From: Clostridia bacterium
GTDB taxonomy: Bacteria > Bacillota > Clostridia > Oscillospirales > CAG-272
Length of the DNA: 10,594 bases
NCBI GenBank assembly: GCA_900763885.1
Contig: CAAFLY010000040.1
Span: 1 to 10,594, forward strand
Direction of reading: 5' to 3'
In this document: one piece after another, positions 1-7,879 of the stretch
How the letters are laid out: every line of letters starts with the position of its first letter
Position numbering within the stretch: position 1 is the stretch's first letter
Program-made: the position numbers and the translations under genes
Notes under the pieces: model-generated
The model's database searches: none
What the model was told of the DNA's origin: nothing
The model's input: only the letters and a program-made list of their open reading frames with translations

Positions 1-87
1 AAAAGGTTTAATCCCTATAAACCACACTACACGTTCAAATAAAAATTCTTTCAACTCGCCGGATACCCGGTAGCACAGCGTGTGCGT

Positions 88-113
88 AAAAAAGACCTTT
101 GCGGGTCTTTTTT
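88..113. terminator. Bidirectional rho-independent terminator-like hairpin
   Basis: A perfect 10-bp stem, AAAAAAGACC at 88-97 and GGTCTTTTTT at 104-113, encloses a 6-base loop. It is followed by a T run in either direction, the usual form of a bidirectional intrinsic terminator. It could end a plus-strand gene that lies mostly outside the window. No gene inside the window ends next to it. Confidence 0.6.
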
Positions 114-286
114 GCTGCCCATTGCAAAACGAAGACACTCTATCGGAAAACATATGGAAAAATACCGTCATGAATCATCCCAATATTCCCATACAATTCC
201 GAATTTGTCAACGTTATCTTCAGCAAAAACACTATACAACGAAAGTTTTATTGAAGATAGGCTATTTGAACTGAACAAAGCGCCAA

Positions 287-329
287 AGATACCCCTGAGA
301 CACTGTTTATCATGATCTCAGGGGTATCT
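287..329 (-). terminator. Terminator hairpin after the solute-binding lipoprotein
   Basis: A perfect 14-bp inverted repeat, AGATACCCCTGAGA at 287-300 and its complement at 316-329, with a 15-base loop. It begins 18 bases past the stop codon of the minus-strand lipoprotein gene. The T tract on the minus side is poor (TTTGGCGCTTTG), so it may stabilise the 3' end of the mRNA as much as terminate transcription. The stem and position are clear; efficiency is unknown. Confidence 0.6.
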
Positions 330-347
330 GCATTTTCTGTTATATCT

Positions 348-2531
348 CTACTCCGCAAGATAAATAGCCGCGCGTTTCTGGATGATCTCCGCTGTGTCCG
401 CCGCAGACCGGTTCCCGGCGAAGAATGGCTCTAATTCCTCCGCGATGATCTGCGTGACCATGTCGTCCCGACCGGTGGATATGGAGGCGGTGCGGAAAAG
501 CTCTGCGCATTCGTCCATCTCCGCGTCGGTCATTTCGATCACGGTATACGTGTCCGACGGATTTTTGGGCGCGCTGGCACCACGGCTTTTCACCTGGATG
601 TTGATGTTGTCGAAGCTGGTGACCGCATAGGTGTAGTAACGGTTTGTCATCTCCTTGTCGAATGCGGAGGAGGTGATCGAAAACTGCGAGTCGCGGATCA
701 GCGCGTTCTGCTGCACGTTGTCGGAGAGATAGTACGAGAGAAACGCCATGGCTCCGACGGTATTGCCGTTTTCCGGTGCGCATAGGTTGATATTCACCTT
801 ACCGCGGATGGCGGACGTACCGTCTGCGGCAGGCAGTCCGGTCAGATGTGCGGGAACATCGTCATACACCAGCTTATACACACCAAGCATACCCGGTTCC
901 GCCATACGGAAATAGAGATACCGCATACGATCGTCCCGCGCCGTGTCAAGAAAGCTCTGTTTGGTGATGCACAGCTCCGTATGCGTTGCGTAATCCATTG
1001 TCATAAAGGCTCCGTATCGTTCGCTCCACGTTTCCGATACGGTTTTTGCCGTTTGCAGCAGGGAGAGAAACGTTTCGGAGGTGAAATCACACGTGTCGCT
1101 TCGGAGCATGGAGTGCGCGTAGACATCAGCCATGTCGTAATAGAAAGGAGAGGAGCACAGGATCGTATCCGTACTCTGCGCCGCTGTTTCCGCTTCCTGT
1201 GTGATGGCGGACAATGTACTTTGTCTGTCAACTGGGCAGGCAAGCATATAGTAGCTTACTGCGTACGGCACGGCAAAGGTACCGTTTTCTGTCCGGTACG
1301 CGTTTGCAAAGGAAGGCAAAAGCAGCCCCGTCAGGGAATCCAGCGGGGTTAGTGAACCGTTTTTCTCCATGGTGGAGAAGATGGTGCTGCACTGATAGGA
1401 ATCCATCGCGTACAGATCGTATGTCACGCCGCCCAGCAGATCCTTTTGGAACTTCTGCAGTCCTTCCGGATTCGTACCGGAAAATCCGTACTTTCCATAA
1501 TTGGAGATCTCGATGAAGTACTCTGTACCGGACGCGTTGTATAGCGAAACAATGCTTTGCATGGTATCAAATACGCTGCCGGAAGTGGAAAGCCATGCCA
1601 TGCGAAGCAGTACGCGTTCTATTTGTTTCCCGGATTGTTTCAAAACCAGATACTGCATGTTTTCGGTAAAACGGTCGCGGTACTGTACCAGAAACACATC
1701 CTCTGAAACCGCGTACAGCTTTTTTACATCGTTGTAAAACAGGGAGGAATTGCCGAAGCTGCACAGGAGGGTTTCCGCATCGTCCGCTTGGTTTACGCCG
1801 AAAATGCCGTCGCTGTCCGCAATATACCAATCGTATCCGGTCCCGGGGATGGCACTTCCCGTTCTGCCCTCGGGCTGTCCATCATACACCAGTGACGCCT
1901 TTCCCGCGTTCCAACGATACAAACGACCGTTCAGATCCAGTAAGTACGCCGTTTCGGTGCCGTCCGGGTCGGTGACTACGCGAAATTCGCTTGGCATTAC
2001 GGGGAGAGAAAGGGCAGCCTGCATGGTCAGGTTTTCGTCATAGACCACTGCGTTGCTGCCGGAAAAAAGGTAGATCTCATCGTTCGCGGCTCCCAGAATG
2101 GACAGAAAATCCACACTTTCCACATCGATCGCGCACACTGTGTTCCCATCTGCGTCTGTACGAGCGAGAACATACGTGTTTTTCTCCGAATTTCTCTTTC
2201 CGAATTGGACATATCCGTCTCCATATGGCTGTATCTGCAGGGGGGTGCAGCCGTCCGCAGGCGCTATAGGCGCGTCGGCGAGATACGATCCGGTTTGATC
2301 AAAGGTATAAAGCCGATGCTCCGCGCCGGAAAAGAGGTACAGCCTGTCTCCGCGGATGAATACCGGCTCACTGGAAAAAGCAGTATGATCCGGAGCGGAC
2401 AGGGGTGCTGCGGCGTAGACATTGGTTAAGGTCACACGTGCGTCGTCTGCTGACGAATCGACAGACCTGCATCCGGAAAGCAAATACACTGCTGTCACGG
2501 CGAGCAGCCATAGTGCAAGAATACGTTTCAC
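348..2531 (-). CDS. Lipoprotein with beta-propeller-like N-terminus and ABC solute-binding domain
   Basis: 727-residue surface lipoprotein. Residues 1-20 form a signal peptide (KR, then a hydrophobic core) ending in LLSG-C21, a lipobox giving lipidation at Cys21. Residues about 45-300 are rich in short beta-strand units of the form 'xxLYLFSGxxHRLYTFD' and 'GRLYRWNAG', resembling propeller blades. From about residue 305 the sequence looks like a family-1 extracellular solute-binding protein: a start like 'FDTMQSIVSLYNASGTEY', a central VPYAVSYYMLACP strand, and a C-terminus of the 'AEIIQKRAAIYLAE' type common in Clostridia sugar-binding lipoproteins. Such proteins deliver substrates, often sugars, to an ABC importer outside the membrane. 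No permease or importer ATPase lies next to it, so it may be an orphan receptor or a sensor. Start: GTG at 2529-2531 with AAAGGAGGT five bases upstream. The ligand cannot be predicted. Confidence 0.88.
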   Translation of the reverse strand: MKRILALWLLAVTAVYLLSGCRSVDSSADDARVTLTNVYAAAPLSAPDHTAFSSEPVFIRGDRLYLFSGAEHRLYTFDQTGSYLADAPIAPADGCTPLQIQPYGDGYVQFGKRNSEKNTYVLARTDADGNTVCAIDVESVDFLSILGAANDEIYLFSGSNAVVYDENLTMQAALSLPVMPSEFRVVTDPDGTETAYLLDLNGRLYRWNAGKASLVYDGQPEGRTGSAIPGTGYDWYIADSDGIFGVNQADDAETLLCSFGNSSLFYNDVKKLYAVSEDVFLVQYRDRFTENMQYLVLKQSGKQIERVLLRMAWLSTSGSVFDTMQSIVSLYNASGTEYFIEISNYGKYGFSGTNPEGLQKFQKDLLGGVTYDLYAMDSYQCSTIFSTMEKNGSLTPLDSLTGLLLPSFANAYRTENGTFAVPYAVSYYMLACPVDRQSTLSAITQEAETAAQSTDTILCSSPFYYDMADVYAHSMLRSDTCDFTSETFLSLLQTAKTVSETWSERYGAFMTMDYATHTELCITKQSFLDTARDDRMRYLYFRMAEPGMLGVYKLVYDDVPAHLTGLPAADGTSAIRGKVNINLCAPENGNTVGAMAFLSYYLSDNVQQNALIRDSQFSITSSAFDKEMTNRYYTYAVTSFDNINIQVKSRGASAPKNPSDTYTVIEMTDAEMDECAELFRTASISTGRDDMVTQIIAEELEPFFAGNRSAADTAEIIQKRAAIYLAE

Positions 2532-2536
2532 GCTGT

Positions 2537-2545
2537 ACCTCCTTT
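2537..2545 (-). promoter_or_regulatory. Ribosome binding site fixing the GTG start
   Basis: Reads AAAGGAGGT on the minus strand, five bases before GTG at 2529-2531. This near-perfect anti-16S match supports the GTG start, which is followed directly by the lipoprotein signal. The stop codon of the possible small upstream ORF (2544-2546) overlaps it, which would couple translation of the two. Confidence 0.8.
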
Positions 2546-2708
2546 ACGGTCGTATTGCATAATTATGATGCGGCAGCGGGTATGGCGATCTCATCTTGCG
2601 GATGTTCGTTTTTTCACAGCAAATAGTCTCGTTTGCTTTCTGCTTCGTCATTCGTTGTCGAGACTTCCGTTGCATGGTTAACCGTAAGAACCGTGCCTGT
2701 ACGCACAT
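2544..2708 (-). CDS. Possible 54-residue basic small protein upstream of the lipoprotein
   Basis: ATG at 2706-2708, preceded six bases away by GAGGGG (2715-2720, read on minus), and a TAA stop at 2544-2546 inside the ribosome binding site of the lipoprotein gene. The product is strongly basic (about 13 Lys/Arg) with a central MQRKSRQRMTKQK stretch, a CC pair at residues 30-31 and a YPLPHHNY tail. No signal peptide or membrane span is seen. A -35/-10 pair at 2753-2781 would start a transcript about 38 bases before it. I do not recognise it. The arrangement (promoter, Shine-Dalgarno, stop overlapping the next Shine-Dalgarno) suggests a translated leader or small gene, but it could be chance. 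A second short frame, MMRGSGCAYRHGSYG (2678-2725), overlaps its start and lacks a ribosome site. Confidence 0.33.
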   Translation of the reverse strand: MCVQARFLRLTMQRKSRQRMTKQKANETICCEKTNIRKMRSPYPLPHHNYAIRP

Positions 2709-2752
2709 CCGCTTCCCCTCATCATAAATATTTGGAGGATTTGCTTGTCTAT

Positions 2753-2781
2753 AGTCTATAATAATCCTTTCTGTTTGTCAA
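2753..2781 (-). promoter_or_regulatory. Candidate sigma-A promoter for the lipoprotein gene
   Basis: On the minus strand, a perfect TTGACA (2776-2781), a 17-base spacer and TAGACT (2753-2758; four of six matches, with the key T, A and final T kept). Predicted transcription start is near 2746, giving a leader of about 215 bases before the lipoprotein GTG. The -35 context ATTGACAAA-CAGA is very like that of the ABC operon promoter at 7957-7985. Confidence 0.45.
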
Positions 2782-2844
2782 TATACGGATTCGCCAAAAT
2801 GCCACAGTCGCAATTGTGCATATTAGCCAAACACAGTATTGTAA

Positions 2845-3063
2845 ACGGCATTATATACACACGTGTCTGTCGGCAAAGACGCCATGCTCCATTCCCTGAC
2901 GGCACAGATCGCCTACTACAAGACAAAAATCCGCGCAAACCCCGAATGGTTTTTTGCCGGTGTCTATGTCGATGAGGGGATTTCGGGCTGCAGTACCAAG
3001 CATCGTGCAGGCTTCCGCGAGATGATCGCGGACGCGCTGAACGGGCTCGGCTGTCGCTCATAG
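2845..3063 (+). pseudogene. Large serine recombinase, remnant of the N-terminal catalytic domain
   Basis: The frame reads TALYTHVSVGKDAMLHSLTA and continues through PEWFFAGVYVDEGISG and TKHRAGFREMIADAL. This matches the start of the resolvase/invertase catalytic domain of large serine recombinases (usual form: YxRVS...LxxQ..YY...NPEW.FAG.Y.DEGISGTSTK.R.GF..MI.DA). The nucleophile serine of the YxRxS motif appears to survive (YTHVS), but the arginine is His. In-frame TAA stops at 2827-2844 remove any start codon, and the homology ends after residue 70 or so, before the rest of the catalytic domain and the entire DNA-binding region, which in intact proteins runs to about 500 residues. A GTG at 2863 exists but cannot make a working enzyme. 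It is a dead integrase of a prophage or conjugative element. Confidence 0.75.
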
Positions 3064-3332
3064 TAGATCGGCTAACGGTCAGAATAGCCCGGTTTTGGTC
3101 ATGCTACACCGGTGATTTGCGGTCAGTTTGCGTCGGTGGGGATAGTCTAGCTACAATTTTTGGGGAATCCAGAGTGAAATCCATCCCAACATTAGACACA
3201 GTAGTATAATCTGTATAACAACATTCGCAGGAAGAATTGAAAAAAGCCAGGTCGAGTGAAGGCACCATTAAACAATGTGTATTTCCACAATATTGCAGGA
3301 AATGGACCTGCTTCCATAACACAGTAGGCTAA
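3064..3332. other. Stretch without a recognisable gene between two relics
   Basis: Both strands contain frequent stops and no ribosome site-linked ORF. I found no terminal repeats, tRNA-like fold or clear protein similarity. It probably consists of decayed DNA joining the recombinase remnant to the start-less ORF that follows. Confidence 0.4.
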
Positions 3333-3821
3333 AACAACCATCATAGTGGTTCTCTTGCTTCGGAATATGGAACGTATATCGAATTCGAAAGCAACGACTA
3401 CCCCACGCTGTCGGAGATCGTCGGTCACTACAATAACGGCGCGGTCATCCTGGAGGAACTGGATACCGCAAGCTGGTTCGTCTCTGCTATGGAGGAGATC
3501 GGTGTCCCGGCCTCCGCGTTTGATGGCTGTGAAAGCACCGTGCAGCATATGCCCATGAAGATCGAGGCGACAGGGGAGAAGTCGGGAGAAATCCACATTG
3601 CCGACGCCTTCTCAGGCACCTTTACCTATAACGCCATGTCCGACGTGATGAAGGTGAGGATCGTCATTGAGGAGGGACAGGTCCTCAAGGGCACGCTGCA
3701 GTTCACGTATATCGATGATAAATCCGCCGTGCGGTTCGATGGCAGCGTCTCCGGCAGAGTGTACATGATCTTCAAAACCCAATTCGGCCTGAAAGGCTCA
3801 AAGGAAGTCAGAGCCTGGTAA
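3333..3821 (+). pseudogene. Unrecognised beta-rich protein, 5'-truncated
   Basis: An open frame of about 163 codons, bounded upstream by TAA at 3330-3332 and ending with TAA after SKEVRAW. Good codon use begins near 3360 with SEYGTYIEFESNDYPTLSEI. The first in-frame ATG is at 3489, too late to include the clearly coding-like upstream part, and no ribosome site is seen, so the gene probably lost its 5' end. The first half looks helical and acidic (AVILEELDTASWFVSAMEEI). The second half alternates strands (EIHIADAFSGTFTYN, VRIVIEEGQVLKGTLQFTYI, RFDGSVSGRVYMIF) like a small beta-sandwich. There is no signal peptide or membrane span. I cannot assign a family. Its position between recombinase and endolysin relics suggests mobile-element cargo or a phage protein. 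If translation starts at 3489 it would yield a 110-residue protein. Confidence 0.5.
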
Positions 3822-3889
3822 GCTCCATTCTTCTTCCCCGTGAGAACGCACTGAAGTATTCGCGGTTATTGCAAAAAAGGCTTATCTAA

Positions 3890-4213
3890 ATAAAGATGCT
3901 CTGGTTTGGGGACAAGGAGAAAACGCTCGGCTACAATCCAAAACCGGACGAGATGGTGCTTACCGTACATAGATGGTTTGCGAACAAGTCCTGTCCGGGT
4001 GACTGGCTCTACAGCCGACTGGGGGATCTGGCTAAAAAGGTCACGGAGCAGCTTGCCGACTCGCCGCTGGACAACACTGCCGCGGACTGGGCAAAGGATG
4101 CGGTGAACTGGGCATTGCGGAACGGGATTCTCAAGGGAGACGAGCGTGGGGATCTTATGCTGCACAGTCCGGTGACATGGGAGCAGCTTTGTCTCCGATT
4201 CATTTCAAAGTGA
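3890..4213 (+). pseudogene. N-acetylmuramoyl-L-alanine amidase endolysin, C-terminal remnant
   Basis: About 105 codons matching the end of Clostridia phage-type amidase_2 endolysins: LWFGDKEKTLGYNPKPDEM, then VHRWFANKSCPGDWLYSRLG, then a linker and an SLH-like piece (AADWAKDAVNWALRNGILKG ... LMLHSPVTWEQLC). Counting from ATG 3896, His25 and Cys33 are spaced eight apart, as are the zinc ligands His122 and Cys130 of T7 lysozyme. The first zinc histidine and the N-terminal half of the domain are missing, because TAA at 3887-3889 closes the frame upstream. The tail also stops early (LCLRFISK). An intact protein would cleave the amide bond between MurNAc and L-Ala during phage lysis; this fragment should not. 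It ends nine bases before the stop of the convergent ABC gene. Confidence 0.75.
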
Positions 4214-4222
4214 TGCAACATT

Positions 4223-6040
4223 TCAACACGCATAATACTGCGACTGGGCCGCCCACAGTTCATGATACTTGCCTGTTTCATCCGCCACAAGCGTGTCATG
4301 ACAGCCTTCTTGCACCAGTCTGCCACCGTCCATGACAACAACGCGGTCGCAGAAGCGGCACGATGCCATGCGGTGGGAAATATACACGGCTGTTTTACCT
4401 GTGGTGATCTCGTCAAAACGAGTGTACACTTCTGCTTCAGCGATTGGATCCAGGGCCGCAGTAGGTTCGTCGAGCACTACAATCGGTGCGTCTTTGTAAA
4501 GTGCGCGTGCAATAGCGATTTTTTGTGCTTCTCCGCCCGAAATCTCCACCCCATGCGGATCAAAATCTTTATACAGTATCGTATCCAATCCATGCGGAAA
4601 AGATTCCGGTCTTCGATCATAACCAGCTTTCTGAAGACATTCTTCCGCATACATATTGTCATACTGTTCTGCTGCCGCTACATTCTGTCCGAGAGAAAGG
4701 GACAACAGACTGAAGTCCTGAAAAACAATTGAAAACACTCGTAGATATTGTGCTGGATCGTACCTGCGGATATCTACGCCATCTAAGGTGATCTCCCCCT
4801 CGTTTGGATCGTACAAACGGCACATCAATTTGATAAGTGTCGTTTTCCCGGATCCGTTCTGACCAACCAAAGCGATCTTCTCTCCCACGCGGATACGTAA
4901 ATTGATATGTTCCACGGCATATTGCTCCGCTCCAGGATACCGGAAAGAAACATCACAAAAAGCAAGTTCACTATCTTTCGTGATTCGTGGTATGTTTGTA
5001 TATTTATCATCAACCACAGTCGGTTTCATGGAGGAGGGCAGTTCCAAATAACGCATATAATCCGCTACAAACTGTGTGTTACCACTATATTCACCAGCGA
5101 TATTGAAAATTGCAATGATCCTTGCAATGAGCGTCTGCGTCACGCCTACATATTTCACGATACCTCCGATTGGCAGTACACCCGCTACTGCATAAGAACA
5201 GATGAAGCTATATACGCCAATATTCATCACACTGGATAACAGAGTAAGAGGTATATTCGCTTTAAATCGGGCTCGTGCCATCTTTTCAAAGCCTTCGCGT
5301 GTTAGACGATACCCATCATCCATTACCTTAAAAACAATTTGATCCTGTCGGTACAGTCGTACATCCTTACCCATATTGTAAGTATCTATAGCATCGTCTA
5401 TTCGATTCGCATCAATCATCTTCTCCGATAAATCGTTATTCATCGCAGACAATCTGTCGTATACATGGAATGTATAGGTAATATTCGCTACAATTATAAT
5501 ACCTGTAATCCCTGCGAACAGCACCACATGTAGTATGGATTCGCCAATTACATTTGAGAACAGCTCTATGAACAGTAGGAGTGCAAATACAATGTCAAGA
5601 ATCGCATCCATGAAGGAAGACACAAGACGCAGGAGACAGGCTTTCCCAGCACCTCCGATCCGTGCAGATTCTGTAATTTTACGTCGTAACTTTCGAATCT
5701 CGTTATTTTCCAAATCTGCATAGGATAATGTAAGTGTTTTCTCAAAACACGCTACGGCTTCACGATTCGTTAATTGCAATGAAACGTGTCGAAATATATG
5801 CGAAAGAAACGCACCGCACAATGCAATTAGGAAGTTACCGCAAAGAGTTACAAATACCAATGAGATAATCCTATCACTCGATTCTTCAGCAGACAGTGCT
5901 GTAACAATTTCTGCAGAAAAATAGATATTGAAATATGGTGTAACCCGCGTAAATATACTTTTTAGAATCAGAACTAAAAAATATGCTGGTGAAAGAGATG
6001 CAAAAAAACGAATCGCACGCAGATTAACACTATCCCTCAT
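4223..6040 (-). CDS. ABC exporter half-transporter (permease-ATPase fusion), second gene of pair
   Basis: 605 residues, the normal size for a membrane domain fused to an ATPase. Hydrophobic segments lie at about 15-40, 58-82, 145-163, 167-190, 265-287 and 290-315. The nucleotide-binding domain has Walker A GQNGSGKTT (393-401, Lys399), Q-loop Gln441 in VFQDF, signature SGGEAQK (501-507), Walker B VVLDEPTAALD with Asp524 and catalytic Glu525, and H-loop His556 in ISHRMAS. Both ATPase sites can therefore be competent. The ATG overlaps the stop of the upstream ABC gene (ATGA, 6037-6040) and has AAGGAGGA at 6047-6054, so the two proteins are probably made together and pair as a heterodimer exporting (or, as in IrtAB-type systems, importing) an unknown substrate. 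No peptidase domain or peptide precursor is seen. The gene is visibly more AT-rich in its membrane half. No clear terminator follows. Confidence 0.92.
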   Translation of the reverse strand: MRDSVNLRAIRFFASLSPAYFLVLILKSIFTRVTPYFNIYFSAEIVTALSAEESSDRIISLVFVTLCGNFLIALCGAFLSHIFRHVSLQLTNREAVACFEKTLTLSYADLENNEIRKLRRKITESARIGGAGKACLLRLVSSFMDAILDIVFALLLFIELFSNVIGESILHVVLFAGITGIIIVANITYTFHVYDRLSAMNNDLSEKMIDANRIDDAIDTYNMGKDVRLYRQDQIVFKVMDDGYRLTREGFEKMARARFKANIPLTLLSSVMNIGVYSFICSYAVAGVLPIGGIVKYVGVTQTLIARIIAIFNIAGEYSGNTQFVADYMRYLELPSSMKPTVVDDKYTNIPRITKDSELAFCDVSFRYPGAEQYAVEHINLRIRVGEKIALVGQNGSGKTTLIKLMCRLYDPNEGEITLDGVDIRRYDPAQYLRVFSIVFQDFSLLSLSLGQNVAAAEQYDNMYAEECLQKAGYDRRPESFPHGLDTILYKDFDPHGVEISGGEAQKIAIARALYKDAPIVVLDEPTAALDPIAEAEVYTRFDEITTGKTAVYISHRMASCRFCDRVVVMDGGRLVQEGCHDTLVADETGKYHELWAAQSQYYAC

Positions 6041-7851
6041 ACCTTTTCCTCCTTATAATAACGGCTTTGTGTCTCAAACATTTCTGCATATTTGCCACCG
6101 TTTGCCATCAACTCTTCATGCGTTCCAATCTCCTCGACTCTACCGTTTTCCAAATACACGATTCTATCGCAAAATCGTGTAGATGCCAGTCGGTGAGAAA
6201 TGAAAAAAGATGTCTTACCGCATATATATGTGTTATATTGCAGATATAACTCGTTCTCCGCTACAGGATCAAGTGCCGCAGTAGGCTCGTCGAGCACTAC
6301 AATCGGTGCATCCTTGTAAAGTGCGCGTGCCAGCATTAGTTTCTGCTTTTCCCCGCCCGAGAAATCAATGGAATCTTCGTACACACCCTTCATCATTCGG
6401 GAATGAATTCCGTTTGGGAGTGTTGTAATCTTCTCCCAAAGTCCCGCCTGTCTCAATACTGTTTCAATGCGTGCTGTATCTAGCTTTTCAATCTCCGTGG
6501 ACGAAGCAACAAACTCCGCCACAGTAATCGGGAGCAGATATAGATCTTGAAACACAGCGGAAAAAAGTGTATAATAATCTTCAATATTGTATTCTGAGAT
6601 GGCGTGTCCTGCGACGGTAATCTCGCCTTCCGATGGCATGTAAAGACCGCATAGGAGTTTAACAAGCGTAGTTTTTCCAGCTCCGTTTTGCCCGACAATG
6701 GCGATGGATTCCCCCTTATGCACGGTTAGGTTAACATCACGTACAGCGTAAAACTCCCCTTCCTCTGTTTCGTATGTGTATGATACATGTGAAAAGCGGA
6801 TTTCCACAGGTAGTTCAGTTTTCTCAGGAAGCGCACAGCCGGAACCATGATTATAATGGTCGGGAATGGCAAAATAGGTTCGGTAATATCCAATACGCAT
6901 GCCTTTATCCATTACTGCGTTTACTTTGCTGGATATACCGAGCAGCCAACTCGATAGCCCCGCGACCATCCCGAACAAGAACACAAAGTCGCCGATAGTG
7001 ATGTTTCCTTTGAGATAAGCGGATAGGAGAAAGTAGTACGCCAGTGCATCCCGTACAAGAGAAAGCAGTGCATCGGCAAAAGTACTACAAAAATCCAGAA
7101 TGCTTTTTTTCTCCTCCCATGCCTGTGCGATTATCTGAGTACGCCGAAGCATATCTCGTAGAAAATCTTTCATCCCATATGCGCGGATGTCTTTAGCACT
7201 TTCAAATCGTGAGGAAAAACTAGCCAGATAGGCAGCTCTGCGTTGATTTTCCGCCATCTTATCCTGCTTTTTTTCTGTATACCGTCTCTGTACCCTACCT
7301 ATACCATAAATCAGTATGGCAGAGGCGACAAGAAACATAAGAAGCCACGGTGATAGAGTGAGAATAACAGTGCTATATGTGATAATGCCACATACTGCCG
7401 TCAAAAGCGATAAAAGAACCGAAAAGATCGCCTCCGGAGCACATTCTCCCGAGCAGGCATCCTCCACAGCGTTTTGAAACTTGACATTGTTTTCTGGTGA
7501 ATCTATGTTGGAAAAATCTGTCCGCATGAATTTTTCGCAAAGCATACGCTGGTATTGATCAGAAAATTTGTATTCTCTTGCAAACAACCGATTGTTACAA
7601 TAATCATTCCATGTTCTTAAAACAAACAGGATCGAATAATATATTACAATCATCAAAACAATCTGCCGGAATGATTTGCACAGTACGGTATCAATGACAA
7701 GTTTCACAAAATATGTCTCGACAAGAGGTAATAGAAACCCGAAGAGAATTGTTGGTATGTATAAGAAATAATATTCTTTATCCCACCGCCAAATATTACA
7801 CAATGCGTATATTATGTTCACTATGATATTTCGAAACTCTACTTTTTTCAT
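6037..7851 (-). CDS. ABC exporter half-transporter (permease-ATPase fusion), first gene of pair
   Basis: 604 residues from ATG 7849-7851, which has GAGGT four bases upstream (7856-7860). A longer frame begins with TTG at 7894-7896 but has no ribosome site, lies inside the leader dyad and would make the protein longer than its partner, so I chose the ATG. Hydrophobic segments lie near 28-48, 62-80, 141-160, 164-186, 258-280 and 285-305. ATPase motifs: Walker A GQNGAGKTT (387-395, Lys393), Q-loop Gln435, signature FSGGEKQK (497-504), Walker B VVLDEPTAALD with Asp521 and Glu522, and His553 in FFISHRLAS. Family role: ATP-driven transport across the membrane, here most likely as a heterodimer with the overlapping downstream gene. 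Substrate unknown. Transcribed from the promoter at 7957-7985. Confidence 0.92.
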   Translation of the reverse strand: MKKVEFRNIIVNIIYALCNIWRWDKEYYFLYIPTILFGFLLPLVETYFVKLVIDTVLCKSFRQIVLMIVIYYSILFVLRTWNDYCNNRLFAREYKFSDQYQRMLCEKFMRTDFSNIDSPENNVKFQNAVEDACSGECAPEAIFSVLLSLLTAVCGIITYSTVILTLSPWLLMFLVASAILIYGIGRVQRRYTEKKQDKMAENQRRAAYLASFSSRFESAKDIRAYGMKDFLRDMLRRTQIIAQAWEEKKSILDFCSTFADALLSLVRDALAYYFLLSAYLKGNITIGDFVFLFGMVAGLSSWLLGISSKVNAVMDKGMRIGYYRTYFAIPDHYNHGSGCALPEKTELPVEIRFSHVSYTYETEEGEFYAVRDVNLTVHKGESIAIVGQNGAGKTTLVKLLCGLYMPSEGEITVAGHAISEYNIEDYYTLFSAVFQDLYLLPITVAEFVASSTEIEKLDTARIETVLRQAGLWEKITTLPNGIHSRMMKGVYEDSIDFSGGEKQKLMLARALYKDAPIVVLDEPTAALDPVAENELYLQYNTYICGKTSFFISHRLASTRFCDRIVYLENGRVEEIGTHEELMANGGKYAEMFETQSRYYKEEKV

Positions 7852-7879
7852 CGTTACCTCACATATAATCATATGCTTA

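Larger units (their letters stand above)
1..347. other. Non-coding stretch at left edge
   Basis: No convincing gene is seen here. Short open frames on both strands run through a perfect terminator-like hairpin and have no ribosome binding site. The first 42 bases read on the plus strand as 13 codons followed by TAA (ending FNPYKPHYTFK), which could be the 3' end of a plus-strand gene terminated by the hairpin about 45 bases later, but this is too short to support. The stretch holds the two hairpins listed separately and otherwise nothing recognised. Confidence 0.5.

Noticed and set aside
1..171. Minus-strand frame open from ATG at 171 to the left edge
   Set aside because: It runs straight through the perfect terminator hairpin at 88-113, has no ribosome site, and gives a product rich in unusual residues for a bacterial protein. 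The plus-strand frames here fail for the same reasons.
4223..7851. Bacteriocin or RiPP export system
   Set aside because: Neither ABC protein has an N-terminal peptidase domain, and no maturation enzyme or precursor peptide with a leader/core pattern is present. The 16-codon ORF alone is not enough.
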